A stretch of DNA of 64,000 bases, taken from assembly GCA_905221605.1 (NCBI GenBank), contig CAJNDS010001035.1:554501-618500 (forward strand), in the 5' to 3' direction. This document shows positions 50,793 through 59,848 of this stretch, piece after piece (positions within the stretch are counted from its first letter, which is position 1; each line of letters opens with the position of its first letter). The position numbers were made by a program, and so were the translations under genes. The DNA comes from Symbiodinium natans. Lineage: Eukaryota > Sar > Dinophyceae > Suessiales > Symbiodiniaceae. The notes beneath the pieces are model-generated. The model did not search any database. It saw only the letters and a program-made list of their open reading frames with translations, and had not been told where the DNA came from.

Positions 50793-51705
50793 CTCAGGGC
50801 AGCGAAATCGCTCTCTATCCGCCGTGGTGCGGGGCCCCTGCCCTAAGGCCGGGATGAAGAGGAACCTCCGAAGAGGGCCTAAGTGCGCAAAACCCCAACC
50901 TCAAACCTCACTGAGAGGAAGAGGGTAAGGCCGGCAGGAGATGGCAGCAGCTGGAGCAAACTGGGGTTACGTACAGGCCTGTTGTCCCCACAAAGGTTAG
51001 GCCTCGAGTCCCGTTAAGATCGCTACAGCTCGCCTACCGCACAGGGCACCTGTAAAACCAGCCCCTGAGCCGAAACTTGGGCGTAAACTTTTCTTCTCGG
51101 AGCGCGAGGCGCGGCCGCCGAAACGGCAATTCCTAAAACCGTTCTTGGGTTTCCCACCTTTGGTGGAGGAGCCTAAAACTTCTACCACAGCTTACTCCTC
51201 ACTTTGGAGGGTTTGTTCAGGACCTCTTTGGGACGTTGCTCTACGAGCCCTTCAAGAGGTGCCCTGCTTTCTCCCCCCTAAAGGGCGGGTAAGTGTGGTG
51301 GCGGTTGCCGTGTAGGCCCATACTCCCCAAGGTGGGTGAGTGAAGACTAAGGCAGAAGCCATTCCTGGGCTGGTTTGGGGCAGCCCTGCAGGGAAGGTGT
51401 GCAAACACCACTACAAGAGTGGACAAGGGCCTAAAGAAAGCCATCACTACCCTACTCCTCTCTTTGGAGGGTGAACAGGACTACACAGGACTGTACAGGT
51501 ACAGGCCCTGCAAGAGGTGCCCTGCTCCCCCCTTTTAGGGTGGGTAGGTGTAGCGGTGGGTGCTACGTAGGCCCCCGCTAGTGGTGTGCACAGGTGGGGC
51601 CAAGCCCCCCTTCCCGGTGGGTTTAAGGCTCAAGGTCTTCGATTGAGGCGAAACACCAGTCCCCGCTGCAGTTAACCCCATTGACTGTCATGGGGAGGCA
51701 GAGGT
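50793..51705. repeat. spacer between LINE copies with 5' motif and tandem duplication
   Basis: 51067-51140 is the conserved LINE 5' motif (GAGCCGAAACTTG..., GTAAACTTTTCTTCTCG, GCGCGGCCGCCGAAACGGC). A block starting TTACTCCTCACTTTGGAGGG at 51183 recurs in changed form at about 51451 (CTACTCCTCTCTTTGGAGGG), each followed by AAGAGGTGCCCTGCT and GTGTAGGCCC or GCGTAGGCCC-like words. No gene seen. Confidence 0.6.
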
Positions 51706-52875
51706 TCAGCGAGGGACTCGGGATGATGACCCCTTGACGGACCAAAGTCCCAAGAACCTCCTTCCCCCCCCCCCCGTGGCAAGGAGGCGCTGCCTGAAGG
51801 CGATGGCGAGTCGCCGAGGGCTAGCATGGTCCGTGAGGACGATGCCTCTGGCCCAGGACGCCACCTCGGGGGTGGCGGTTTCGATCCATCCCCACCATGA
51901 GGCAATGCGCATGCGTTGGGGAAAACCAAGCGGGGCATCTTGGAATGCCCAACCCCCACAATCTAGGGCCACGATCTCTGCGGGCCCTTGATCGGGCCCG
52001 TCTGGGTTGGGGGGACGCACCCCCCAATTCTTTTTGTTCAGGTCCCTGACCCATATGCCTGCAGCCACTAGGGCTGTCAGGACCATGAACATGTGCAAGA
52101 CCTGGAGGTCGGTAGGCTGGTCTGGCAACAGCGTGAGACGCTCAACCTCCAAAACCTCAATCTCCAGAGTCTTAAAGCCGCGGATGGTGAGTTGCCCCGT
52201 CCCCACCATCCTGGTTTGAGTGGCACACAAGCCTGGGAGCCGTTGGAACGACGCAGAAGCACCAGCTGCGGAATCCCCCTCGCAGTCTTCGCACTCGACG
52301 GAGCTTCGCAGAGCCTCACCTGACCCACCGAGGCACCAACCTGAGCCAGGCCCAACCCCACCTGCCGAGGGGGGAAAGGCAGACACCGACCCAATGCCAG
52401 TCAAACAGGAGGCAACCGAGGAGTCAAGCTCCGACTCCAGCGAGTCGTCTGGAGAGGCGGCGCCTTTGCCACCTTGGCCTCTCCAAGCAGATAGCCTCCA
52501 CCTCACGGTTGACCGGGTTCGCTTCTGGCTGTCTAACCTCGGCCCAACCTTGTGGTTGGATTGTTTCCCAACCTTCAAGGGTTCCAGCCTCCTGGGCATA
52601 GGGGGAACGCGTGCAGTGTACACCTCGCCCACCTCAGACGGCAAGGTGTGGAAAATTGCTCTCAAAGCAGAGCCAAGCCACCATGGGCTTGAAAAAGCGC
52701 TTGGGCCCTCTTGGCGCGGCGTTCGACTGCGGCTCGTTGAGGGACTTCGTTCGACTGCGGCTCGCCGTCTGACGGGGGGAGGCGTGGGTGGCCTGGCGTG
52801 GTACCCCCCCCCTTTGCCTTTGCCTTTGCCTTGAGGAGGCTGCGCCCCCTTTCCTTTGCCCTGGCCCCATCCCAT
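51706..52875 (-). pseudogene. ORF3 of copy B: kinase-like protein broken by an inversion
   Basis: The minus-strand frame starts with a Gly/Lys-rich tail (MGWGQGKGKG) and basic Pro-rich sequence to about 52760, which looks like a real N-terminus. From about 52265 down it carries the kinase-like C-lobe: RMVGTGQLTIRGF, a hinge region, VRDLNKKNWGV (about 52020-52055, catalytic-loop-like) and IVALDCGGWAF (metal-binding-loop-like), aligned with copy A. The stretch between is meaningless on this strand but on the plus strand reads as the missing N-lobe. So about 430 bp are inverted. A run of 12 C at 51764-51775 shortens the end. The gene is dead unless the inversion is an assembly fault. Confidence 0.6.
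52285..52715 (+). pseudogene. inverted segment carrying the kinase N-lobe of copy B ORF3
   Basis: On the plus strand, acidic Ser-rich sequence (EATEESSSDSSESSGEA) leads to SLHLTVDR, SLLGIGGTRAVYTSP (glycine-loop-like) and GKVWKIALKAEPSHHG (with the Lys). Copy A has the same order on the minus strand (EESSEEAEESEE, VLEIRVDR, YLGHGGSRLV, VWKL, ASHHA). The segment fits exactly the gap in the minus-strand ORF3, so it is part of that gene turned round. End points are given to within about 50 bp. Confidence 0.6.
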
Positions 52876-53079
52876 ACCTACAGGTACTGAGGTAGCTAAA
52901 CTGCCCTAGGGCTGCTACCTGTGTCTGAGACCAGCGGCTGCGGTATGGGGAGTTTGCGCACTTCGGGAGGTGAGGGCTGGGCTTGTGGAAACTGGGCAAG
53001 TGTAAAGGTACTGAAAGGGTAGTTTTGAAACAAGACGAAAGCAACATGCTGATTTCACATTGTCCCATCCCGGTATTTG

Positions 53080-54615
53080 CTATCCCTTTCTTAGGCCCCC
53101 AAAAAAGGTGGCAACCGACGGAGTTCCCTGGGCTGCTCTATTTAGTTTGAGGGCATTTGATTGGGGCCGCTTGTTCGGGGCGTGGAGGCAGGGTCTTTCA
53201 AGGGGGCCATGGGTTACCCCCCCCACACTTTGAGTGCTATTGCATTTCGTGCAAACCCATCGGTGCCCTTCGTTCACCATCACGTGGGACGCGTGCCACG
53301 TCCATGTTGGGGAGGGAACGCTGTCCGGATGACCCTTGCAGTGGTTATGGATTTTCCGGTTGAAGGTGTCTTTGGTGTCAACTTGTTGAATCCACAAACC
53401 GCAATTTTCACATTTGATTTGCAAATTGTTAACGGTGTCCCGGGTGACTGCAAAGGTGTGCCCTTTAGTGTCAAGGGTGCCTTGTACCAAACCTGTCAAA
53501 ATTTGCTTCTTGTTAAGGCTCCCTGTTCCTTCGGGCCGTGCTGTTGTAACGTCACCCCTTGGGGTGCCCTCCGCTGGATTCAAGGCGGTGGGATCCTGGC
53601 CTATGGAGGCTTGCTTGCCCCGCGGAGTTCTCCGGCGTTTCTTCCAGCGGTTTTTGGAGAAGGCGGATTGGCTTGAGGAGGAGCTGCTGGAGGGAGGATT
53701 GGCAGGCTCTTCCTGGAGTTGGTCTTTAGGGAAGATCACCTGAGGGCCATCTTTCTTTCCCCCCTCAAGCAAGGAGAGGAGCCTGCGTCCTAAAAAACCG
53801 GCAACATCGGTAGCCAATTTGTCATTTTTCTGCAGCCTTTCTGCACGCTCAGTGCTGTAGAGAGCTTTGGCGTGTCTGGACACCAGTGCATCAACATCAG
53901 CATTGATGGAGCGCCTCCATTCCTGCCCTGCCCCCATTTTTGCTTTAAATTCCTCGCATCCCAAATGGGATGGAACCCATGTAAGGCGAAGCTCATGGGT
54001 GGGTGCAGTACCAAAAATGTCTTGGTGTCCTCCTCCCCCGTTAGGTCCCCTTCTGGCACGCGCAACGGCCCCTTTGCAATCACTGGTTACGTCTGTCCCC
54101 TCTGGAAGGAGAAGGGCCGCTTGTTGGATGGCCTTAGCCTCCCCTCGGTATACTGATTGCTCATTGCCAAGAAGACCAGCAATGGACCCAATTTGTTTGG
54201 GCGTGTCACCACACCATTCGTAGACTATCAAACCCCACACCACGTTTTGAAGCCGATGGTCAGTGGTGGGGCCACCACTGGCGTCAGTGGCTGCGAAGGC
54301 GCCTTCAGGGATTTGGTCGGGATTGCGGAGGACTCCCCGGACTTCCAGTATGGAATCTCTGGAAGGCAACTCCCTGGGAAGGTTGGGCATGAGTCCAAAA
54401 TTCCAAAGACACTCGGTGGATTGATGCTCCGGGTAATCTTCCCACCATCTAGGCGGCTGCTCACTTTTCCACCATTGGCATTCCCAGAGAACATGCTTCC
54501 TGGTGGCTGGCTGGTTGCACAGGGAGACGCCTTGACGGCGCCTTGCCACAACGCTTGAAGCGCCGCCTTTTCCTGCTTGTTGGCTTGTTTTAGGAGCCGT
54601 CTGGGGGTTGTCCAA
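53080..54615 (-). CDS. ORF2 C-terminal part of copy B: RNase H and zinc ribbons, 511 aa
   Basis: A Cys/His site LCNQPATRKHVLWECQWW lies at about 30-50. RNase H spans about 105-245: FAATDASGG (Asp), VYRGEAKAIQQ (Glu), DVTSDCKGAV (Asp), LTWVPSHLG (His) and ADVDALVSRHA (Asp), all present. A Ser-run and basic linker (SSSSSSSSQS) follow, then zinc-ribbon pairs CENCGLW and CTKCNS (about 405-465). It overlaps the end of the EN-RT frame by 388 nt in a -1 relation; sense crosses near 54550. An indel or a -1 frameshift would explain this. Function: removal of template RNA and perhaps nucleic-acid binding. Confidence 0.72.
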   Translation of the reverse strand: MDNPQTAPKTSQQAGKGGASSVVARRRQGVSLCNQPATRKHVLWECQWWKSEQPPRWWEDYPEHQSTECLWNFGLMPNLPRELPSRDSILEVRGVLRNPDQIPEGAFAATDASGGPTTDHRLQNVVWGLIVYEWCGDTPKQIGSIAGLLGNEQSVYRGEAKAIQQAALLLPEGTDVTSDCKGAVARARRGPNGGGGHQDIFGTAPTHELRLTWVPSHLGCEEFKAKMGAGQEWRRSINADVDALVSRHAKALYSTERAERLQKNDKLATDVAGFLGRRLLSLLEGGKKDGPQVIFPKDQLQEEPANPPSSSSSSSQSAFSKNRWKKRRRTPRGKQASIGQDPTALNPAEGTPRGDVTTARPEGTGSLNKKQILTGLVQGTLDTKGHTFAVTRDTVNNLQIKCENCGLWIQQVDTKDTFNRKIHNHCKGHPDSVPSPTWTWHASHVMVNEGHRWVCTKCNSTQSVGGVTHGPLERPCLHAPNKRPQSNALKLNRAAQGTPSVATFFGGLRKG

Positions 54616-57600
54616 TCCGGTCCTGTTTCTAGTCCTTTGCCACCATCCAGTTGAGCGATGCGGCAGTGTCGCCTTTTGTCAATTAGTTGCTTCAGCTGGA
54701 AGAGAAGTGCATGGAAGTCAGGTCCTTGACGGATGTCAAGAATCGTGCCTTCAACGCGCCACTTGCTGAGGCTGACCGCCTCCCACCCCAGCTCTTGAAG
54801 GTAGCACCAGGCGGCCCCGAGCGGTCCAGCCGCCCTTTTCCAGGGATGTTCAGCTTCACTCAGCCATTGCCCGAGTTTGTCCCAGCTCTGGTGCAATCTG
54901 CCAACGTCTCTGTCAGGCCAGCTGAGAAGAAGCCGCCGCACCGCCTTGAAATGTTGTGACATGATGGTGTAGGTTGGGTCTACAACTTTGTTCGAGTGGA
55001 ACTCAAGGGCTGAGTCGGTGCTGGCAAGCGTGGGTCGGCCCAGGGCCGCAGCAAGCAAACTCCTAAACCACTTGCGCCGTTTAGGCGCTACCCCAACTCC
55101 CTCATGCCCATACAAGGCGGAGGAACGGATGGAACCGTTGAAGAGTCTAACCCGGATATTAGTACCTTTGACTTGCAGCTTGGTCAATTTTCTGGCACGT
55201 TGCCCCCCTTTAGCGTGTCTCCCTTTGGCCACTGTGATTCGTCTCTGCTGTCCCGCGGCATAATCCAGACCAAGGTCTTTGCCTAGGGTTTTGATGGGGG
55301 GTTCATGTTCCCCAATCAAGGATTGCAGCTCTCTGGCAGAAGCCTTGTTTGAGCAAATGAAGGTCGTTTTGGTGGTGCTGACCATTAGGCCCTGATTCTC
55401 GAGGTCAGCTTTTAGCTCCCTGTAACACTTGATGGCCTGAGCAGCAACTGTCGGCGCATGGGAATCGACAACATCTGCTGAGCAATCGTCAACCCACAAA
55501 TCGATGTGGTGTACAGAGGGGGCAGAGTACATCCTCGAGATCGGATCGTGGAGCACCACTCTGGAAAGAGCAGGGGCAAGCGGGCAGCCTGCTATGAGAC
55601 CTCTGGCCGCTCGGATGGGGCGAGACAGACTCCCCTGCGCTTCTATGTATCGGCTGCCTGAGTAAAGGCTTAACGCTCTCTCAAGTAGAAGCGGGGGAAA
55701 GGAGTGTCTGACACCCTGGGCGAGGAGCTGCCAATGAGGGACAGTCTCATAGAAGGATGTTAGATCTAGGAGAAGTGTGATGGTTTGACGCTTCTCTCTT
55801 TTGTTCGTTTCAGCCCTGATCAGGCGGCGGAGGGCTGTGTCTAGGGAGCTGTTCCCTGCCTTAGCCTGATTCCATGGGGAGGTAGGGTTGTAACCAGTCT
55901 CCCACTCTGTGATAAGATGCCATCTCGCCTTGCAAAATATCCTGTGTAGGACATGGGTTAACCCAATGGGCCTTTCGGATGTTTCATTTTTGGGGAGCAT
56001 GGCATACTGTGTGATATCACAATGCTGCGGAAACTGGGCCTCAATTTCCCATTGCCGGACCAGGCTGGCCAATTCAAGAATGGCTTCATGAGGTAATGCT
56101 CTGAGCATTTCATAGCACCACCCATCTGGGCCGGGGGCTTTGTTTGGGACCTTTTTAAGGAGGGAACTCCATTCCTCCGCTGAAATGGGCGGAATGTTGG
56201 CTGCTTGTTGCCTTGCTTTGTTTTGTAGGGCCAAGCGAGGGTCACTGCCGTGAGTGCCGCTTAACCCACTTGGGGCCCACATATCTGCCCACCATGCCCT
56301 TCGGGCGTGAGGCTTAACCTCCACCGCAAGGTCCGCAAATGGGCGAGTCGTAACATTTTCCTCAGTTTTGAGTGCACGGTAAAGGTGGCGCAGGTGGTTT
56401 TTCCCATCCCCTTGGAGCCATGCCTCGTATTTTTTGGCCTGTTCCTGATGTGCTTTCCTGAGGTGAAGTTTTCGCTGTGTTTCGATGATTTGTTTGACCT
56501 CTTTGGCCTTGGTCCCTTCTTTTCCAAAATGCTCTTGGACGGTAATAACCGCTGACTGGCAACTGAATGCGTCGCACTCCTCCCATTTGTAAAGGAGTTG
56601 GGAGAGGTGGGATTGGACCACCTGCTGAAGTTTGGGGCTCAGGCCCATGCGGAGACCTTGCCGGTGCCAGACCGCAAGTCTACCCCAGAATTTGTAGTTC
56701 CCACCAGCCCAGACGTAACCCGTAGGTTTGGGCGGGGCTAGTGGTCCAACATGAGTGTCAACCTGGCATCCCCTGCCTCTTATGTCTGAGGGATAGAGGC
56801 TCGCCTCAACGCGCTGGGTGAAACCGGCGAACCCAGCTGTAATGGCGTCATCCGCCCTCGGCTCTAGGAGGAGGCTGGGGTAGACCATGGTAAAATGACC
56901 TTGGAATGGCGCCTGCTCATCGTCGACAGGTCTCCGGAAGGGCCTGGCTTGCAGGGTACAGGCCCGGAAAACCCCTACATTCAGTGTGTAACGGATGGCG
57001 CAATGGGGCCTGAAGGGAACGTCCCAATCTGCTTTGATGTCCAGCCCATTTGATACGGTGTGGCTCGCAATGGCAAAGTCGATTTCATTGCCACCCATAA
57101 TGGTGGGCTCGTTGGTGGCTAGCACTTTCCCACGAAGGAGGGACTCAATCGAGGTTTCGAGCATGTCCTGTGGTGGGATATTGAAATCCCCAGCCACAAA
57201 CCATTCAATGGTAAGGCCTTTAATGAAGGCAAGAAGATCACCTAAAATGGTGGGGTTATGTCCTCCCGTGAGGCCTACACTGGTTTCAAGGTAGACGGAA
57301 ATGAAAACAATGTCCCTCTTCCCTGTTCTACCTACCACCGCAACATACCCTTTACCTTCGACACCAAAGGATCTCAGGAATCGGAAGTTTCGATCTTTTT
57401 CAACCGCGATCATGACGCCTCCAGAGTTTTTCCCCCCCTCAGTTGGGTGGGCCGGTAGGGTCCAGGCAGCGTAACCGGCTTGGTCCAACTGATGGATGGC
57501 AAGATTCTGTTCTTTGGCTGTGAGGTGTGTTTCCTGGAGACACACCCCCTGTGGTCGCCTATCAAGGAGCCACGTCTTGATCTCAGCTCTCCATCGTGTG

Positions 57601-57785
57601 ACGTTGGCAACTATAATTTCAAATTTTGCCGGGTTGTCGTTGGGTTGCTTTTTGGCATCTGCAATTGCCTCCAAACAAACACTGGGTTCGTTTCTGTGGG
57701 TGGCAAGTTGATGCAGTGCATGGTGAGCTGCCCATTCTTCCAGAGAGCCCTGGCGGACCGGCATTCGGTCCACCAGTTCCACCAT
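54228..57785 (-). CDS. ORF2 of copy B: endonuclease-reverse transcriptase, 1185 aa
   Basis: APE-type endonuclease at about 50-285: IIVANVTRWR (Asn), VCLQETHL (Glu), WFVAGDFNIP (Asp and Asn), NEIDFAIAS and FRPHCAIRY (His). RT at about 540-860: NKAPGPDGW, YAMLPKNETSERPIGLTH, LLLDLTSFYETV (motif A), LIAGCPLAPALS (motif B) and DLWVDDCSADV (motif C, VDD). A thumb follows (LYGHEGVGVAPKRRKWF). All catalytic residues are visible. After about residue 1075 the sense moves to the RNase H frame, so the last 110 residues are not original. It is the best-preserved LINE Pol in the window and could be active if the frame change is programmed or a sequencing error. Confidence 0.82.
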   Translation of the reverse strand: MVELVDRMPVRQGSLEEWAAHHALHQLATHRNEPSVCLEAIADAKKQPNDNPAKFEIIVANVTRWRAEIKTWLLDRRPQGVCLQETHLTAKEQNLAIHQLDQAGYAAWTLPAHPTEGGKNSGGVMIAVEKDRNFRFLRSFGVEGKGYVAVVGRTGKRDIVFISVYLETSVGLTGGHNPTILGDLLAFIKGLTIEWFVAGDFNIPPQDMLETSIESLLRGKVLATNEPTIMGGNEIDFAIASHTVSNGLDIKADWDVPFRPHCAIRYTLNVGVFRACTLQARPFRRPVDDEQAPFQGHFTMVYPSLLLEPRADDAITAGFAGFTQRVEASLYPSDIRGRGCQVDTHVGPLAPPKPTGYVWAGGNYKFWGRLAVWHRQGLRMGLSPKLQQVVQSHLSQLLYKWEECDAFSCQSAVITVQEHFGKEGTKAKEVKQIIETQRKLHLRKAHQEQAKKYEAWLQGDGKNHLRHLYRALKTEENVTTRPFADLAVEVKPHARRAWWADMWAPSGLSGTHGSDPRLALQNKARQQAANIPPISAEEWSSLLKKVPNKAPGPDGWCYEMLRALPHEAILELASLVRQWEIEAQFPQHCDITQYAMLPKNETSERPIGLTHVLHRIFCKARWHLITEWETGYNPTSPWNQAKAGNSSLDTALRRLIRAETNKREKRQTITLLLDLTSFYETVPHWQLLAQGVRHSFPPLLLERALSLYSGSRYIEAQGSLSRPIRAARGLIAGCPLAPALSRVVLHDPISRMYSAPSVHHIDLWVDDCSADVVDSHAPTVAAQAIKCYRELKADLENQGLMVSTTKTTFICSNKASARELQSLIGEHEPPIKTLGKDLGLDYAAGQQRRITVAKGRHAKGGQRARKLTKLQVKGTNIRVRLFNGSIRSSALYGHEGVGVAPKRRKWFRSLLAAALGRPTLASTDSALEFHSNKVVDPTYTIMSQHFKAVRRLLLSWPDRDVGRLHQSWDKLGQWLSEAEHPWKRAAGPLGAAWCYLQELGWEAVSLSKWRVEGTILDIRQGPDFHALLFQLKQLIDKRRHCRIAQLDGGKGLETGPDWTTPRRLLKQANKQEKAALQALWQGAVKASPCATSQPPGSMFSGNANGGKVSSRLDGGKITRSINPPSVFGILDSCPTFPGSCLPEIPYWKSGESSAIPTKSLKAPSQPLTPVVAPPLTIGFKTWCGV

Positions 57786-58132
57786 CTCCTCCTCACATGC
57801 AGTAACTGAAACCGGTTGGAGAGATTAACTGGGGAAGGACCGATCTCCCTCCACTCAGGTGAGATAGTGTTTGTAAAAACCCCCCTAGAAAAGGGGGAAG
57901 GGTCAAAATCGTCCTCCGTCCCTGGCTTGGATGGTGTGGTCAAAACAGCCTGGGACTCGGGAGTGCCTGAAAGGCTGGCGGAGGGCACCCGGGTGCTGGC
58001 CTTCTCAACGTCTTTGGACCGAGAGGGCTGGCCCCTAGCCTTCCACTTCTTTTTATACACAGTGACAAAACCTTGTTCGTCCTCCGAACATCCTGGCCCC
58101 AGGTCGGGCTCCTGGTGAGGCCAATAGCCCAT
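57611..58132 (-). CDS. N-terminal extension of ORF2, copy B
   Basis: The frame opens 37 nt after the ORF1 stop with SEDEQGFVTVYKKKWKARG, acidic then basic. A Ser/Thr/Pro linker (VPSASLSGTPESQAVLTTPS) and SPEWREIGPSPVNLSNRF follow. Sense then moves by one base into the frame of the endonuclease ORF near 57800, so the last 50 residues are not original. It probably makes the real N-terminus of ORF2. No domain is recognised. Confidence 0.5.
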   Translation of the reverse strand: MGYWPHQEPDLGPGCSEDEQGFVTVYKKKWKARGQPSRSKDVEKASTRVPSASLSGTPESQAVLTTPSKPGTEDDFDPSPFSRGVFTNTISPEWREIGPSPVNLSNRFQLLHVRRRWWNWWTECRSARALWKNGQLTMHCINLPPTETNPVFVWRQLQMPKSNPTTTRQNLKL

Positions 58133-58168
58133 TATTAGACCCCACGTGGTGCCCTCCCGGCCGGGCTC

Positions 58169-59341
58169 CTAACTCCTGTGTTTGGGCGAGCGGCTGCGCT
58201 CCCCTTTTTCCATGCCCCCCTCTTTGACGGAGGTGGGCTGGGAGGCGCTTTGGGTGGCCAGCTTGCGACGTTTGTGCTCCAGCTGCACTTCAAGCTCTTC
58301 TCTTCTTTGTTCCAGGTCCTCGATTTCCATGTCGGGGCATCCTTGCTCAATGGCCACTTTGAGATCTATTGTCTGCGAGGCGCCAGGCCACTGCCCAGTG
58401 ATTACCATGTTCTTTTGGTCTGGGGTCAAGTTCACCCCAATGGCCTCCAACTGGGCCGCAATGGCCTGACCCCCTATACCTGGAGGACTTCCCCCAAGTC
58501 CAGGTGGGAAACCAGCATGGGCCAGCAATTGCTCCGCAGCCTTCTGCCTTCGCTGAAGCTTATGCTGGGCCTGGGCATCCCGTACCTGCTTGAGTTGGCC
58601 TTCATCGAGGGAAAGACCAATGCTTCCAAGCACCTCGGACACATCAAAGTCCTCATCATCCTCTTGAACGGGCGCTTGGAGTACCTTGTCCCGGAACGTC
58701 TTGGCAAGGGTTTCCATATTTTCCTCAGCTGCCTTTAGTTCTTGCATCAAGTTTTGCATTTCGACATACAATGCCTTGAGAGCGGCCTTAGATTCGTCAA
58801 TCTTGGCTTGGAGACGAATTTTGCGGTGGCCTAGGGAGCGCAGCTTGGTGGATGCCCCCTTTAGCTCGTTCGTGGCTGTTTTGGCGGCCTCTTCTGGTGG
58901 AACATCAGGAACCTTGTTCCGGTTGTGCAGCGCTGTCTGGACGTCCGCTGGCAGATCCCCCATATGGGCTTGCAAGAGGTCCAGAAGGGCCACCTCATCG
59001 GACGACTTGTCCTCCACCGGAGCCCTGAAACCTGCCTTAGAGAGCTCAACACGGGCAGCTTCGGGAATTTGTTCCCAGACCCCTTCCAAGGCCTTGTAGA
59101 CGTTAGGGGTTCGAGGGGGCTTGGGCGATGGCAGGTTGGGCGAGCCCCCCATTGCCTCCCCGTTCTGGTTTTTGGGCTTGGGGGTTTTGGTTTTCCTCCA
59201 GGTGGCCGATTCCCACACTGTAGGACGCCTCCCCTTGGTGGGCCAGGTCTTGGCACACTTCTTGCATTTGAGGTCCTGCTTGATTAGATCTGTGTAGATC
59301 CAATTGCCACAGCCCTTGCACACGGTGTATTCCCGACCCAT
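58169..59341 (-). CDS. ORF1 of copy B: zinc ribbon and coiled-coil protein, 390 aa
   Basis: Intact frame. A CxxC pair CKGCGNW at residues 8-14 and a second (CKKC) at about 26-29 form a zinc ribbon. Helical sequence follows (IPEAARVELSKAGF; DLLQAHMGDLPADVQTAL), then a coiled coil at about 165-240 (KIRLQAKIDESKAALKALYV; MQELKAAEENMETLAKTF), an acidic patch (QEDDEDFDVSEVLGSIG) and a second coiled coil near the end (EDLEQRREELEVQLEHKRRK) with a basic Ser-Arg tail. This matches the general plan of LINE ORF1 proteins: multimerise and bind element RNA. ATG at 59341 comes 8 nt after the ORF0 stop. Confidence 0.7.
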   Translation of the reverse strand: MGREYTVCKGCGNWIYTDLIKQDLKCKKCAKTWPTKGRRPTVWESATWRKTKTPKPKNQNGEAMGGSPNLPSPKPPRTPNVYKALEGVWEQIPEAARVELSKAGFRAPVEDKSSDEVALLDLLQAHMGDLPADVQTALHNRNKVPDVPPEEAAKTATNELKGASTKLRSLGHRKIRLQAKIDESKAALKALYVEMQNLMQELKAAEENMETLAKTFRDKVLQAPVQEDDEDFDVSEVLGSIGLSLDEGQLKQVRDAQAQHKLQRRQKAAEQLLAHAGFPPGLGGSPPGIGGQAIAAQLEAIGVNLTPDQKNMVITGQWPGASQTIDLKVAIEQGCPDMEIEDLEQRREELEVQLEHKRRKLATQSASQPTSVKEGGMEKGERSRSPKHRS

Positions 59342-59349
59342 TGTGGGAT

Positions 59350-59652
59350 TTAGAGCCCTTTCTCGTTGAGGTTCGAAATCCAGGCCTCAAGTCGGGCCTC
59401 GTTAAGCAGGTGGCAGCGAGCTGCCTGGACCCAGTCGTTTCTGGTTCGCTGGCGCGCCAGAAGTTTGAAGACCTTTTGGATTTCTTGGTAAACGTTGGCG
59501 GAAGGGTTAGTGTCCCAAATTTCCTCCCTCAGAAAGGGGTGCAGGGAGTTTTGCAAGCGCTGCCTCTCTTCCAAGCCAAAGAAAGCCGGCCCTTCTGCCG
59601 GTGGCGCAGGCACGTCCTTTGAGGACGAGGATCCTGAGGCCGTGTTGACCAC
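59350..59652 (-). CDS. ORF0 of copy B: small leader protein, 100 aa
   Basis: Ser/Pro-rich N-terminus, then a helical half (SLHPFLREEI; FKLLARQRTRNDWVQAARC; LLNEARLEAW) shared with copy A at 50547-50792. The stop lies 8 nt before the ORF1 start, so reinitiation by the same ribosome is possible. The function is unknown. Confidence 0.58.
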   Translation of the reverse strand: MVNTASGSSSSKDVPAPPAEGPAFFGLEERQRLQNSLHPFLREEIWDTNPSANVYQEIQKVFKLLARQRTRNDWVQAARCHLLNEARLEAWISNLNEKGL

Positions 59653-59848
59653 CCTTTCTCCCCCGATGACGGTGGGAGGGTGTGTGGGTCAACCCCCGAC
59701 AGGAGCGAACCCCTTTACGGTGGGTAAGGTGTGCTATGGCACTACAAAGAGACTGGGATTCAAGATGGAGCCTGTTCCCCCACACAAGGTTTGGGCCTCA
59801 GGGCTTGTTTCGCAGTCGCTCTCCTACCACAACACCCCACCGGGGTCT

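Larger units (their letters stand above)
42716..51140 (-). mobile_element. LINE family copy A (ORF0-ORF1-EN/RT/RNH-kinase-like ORF3)
   Basis: Minus-strand order: 5' motif (51140-51067), ORF0 (50792-50547), ORF1 (50575-49678), ORF2 with EN, RT and RNase H (49604-44550), ORF3 (44412-42716). Every long ORF has one or more frame changes. Short AACC-type hairpins are scattered throughout. The same order recurs in copy B to the right. No poly-A tail or target duplication was seen, so the 3' limit is the ORF3 stop. Confidence 0.75.

Noticed and set aside
53161-53743. Plus-strand frames opposite the RNase H ORF of copy B
   Set aside because: Antisense of a supported frame with zinc-ribbon motifs; no independent support.
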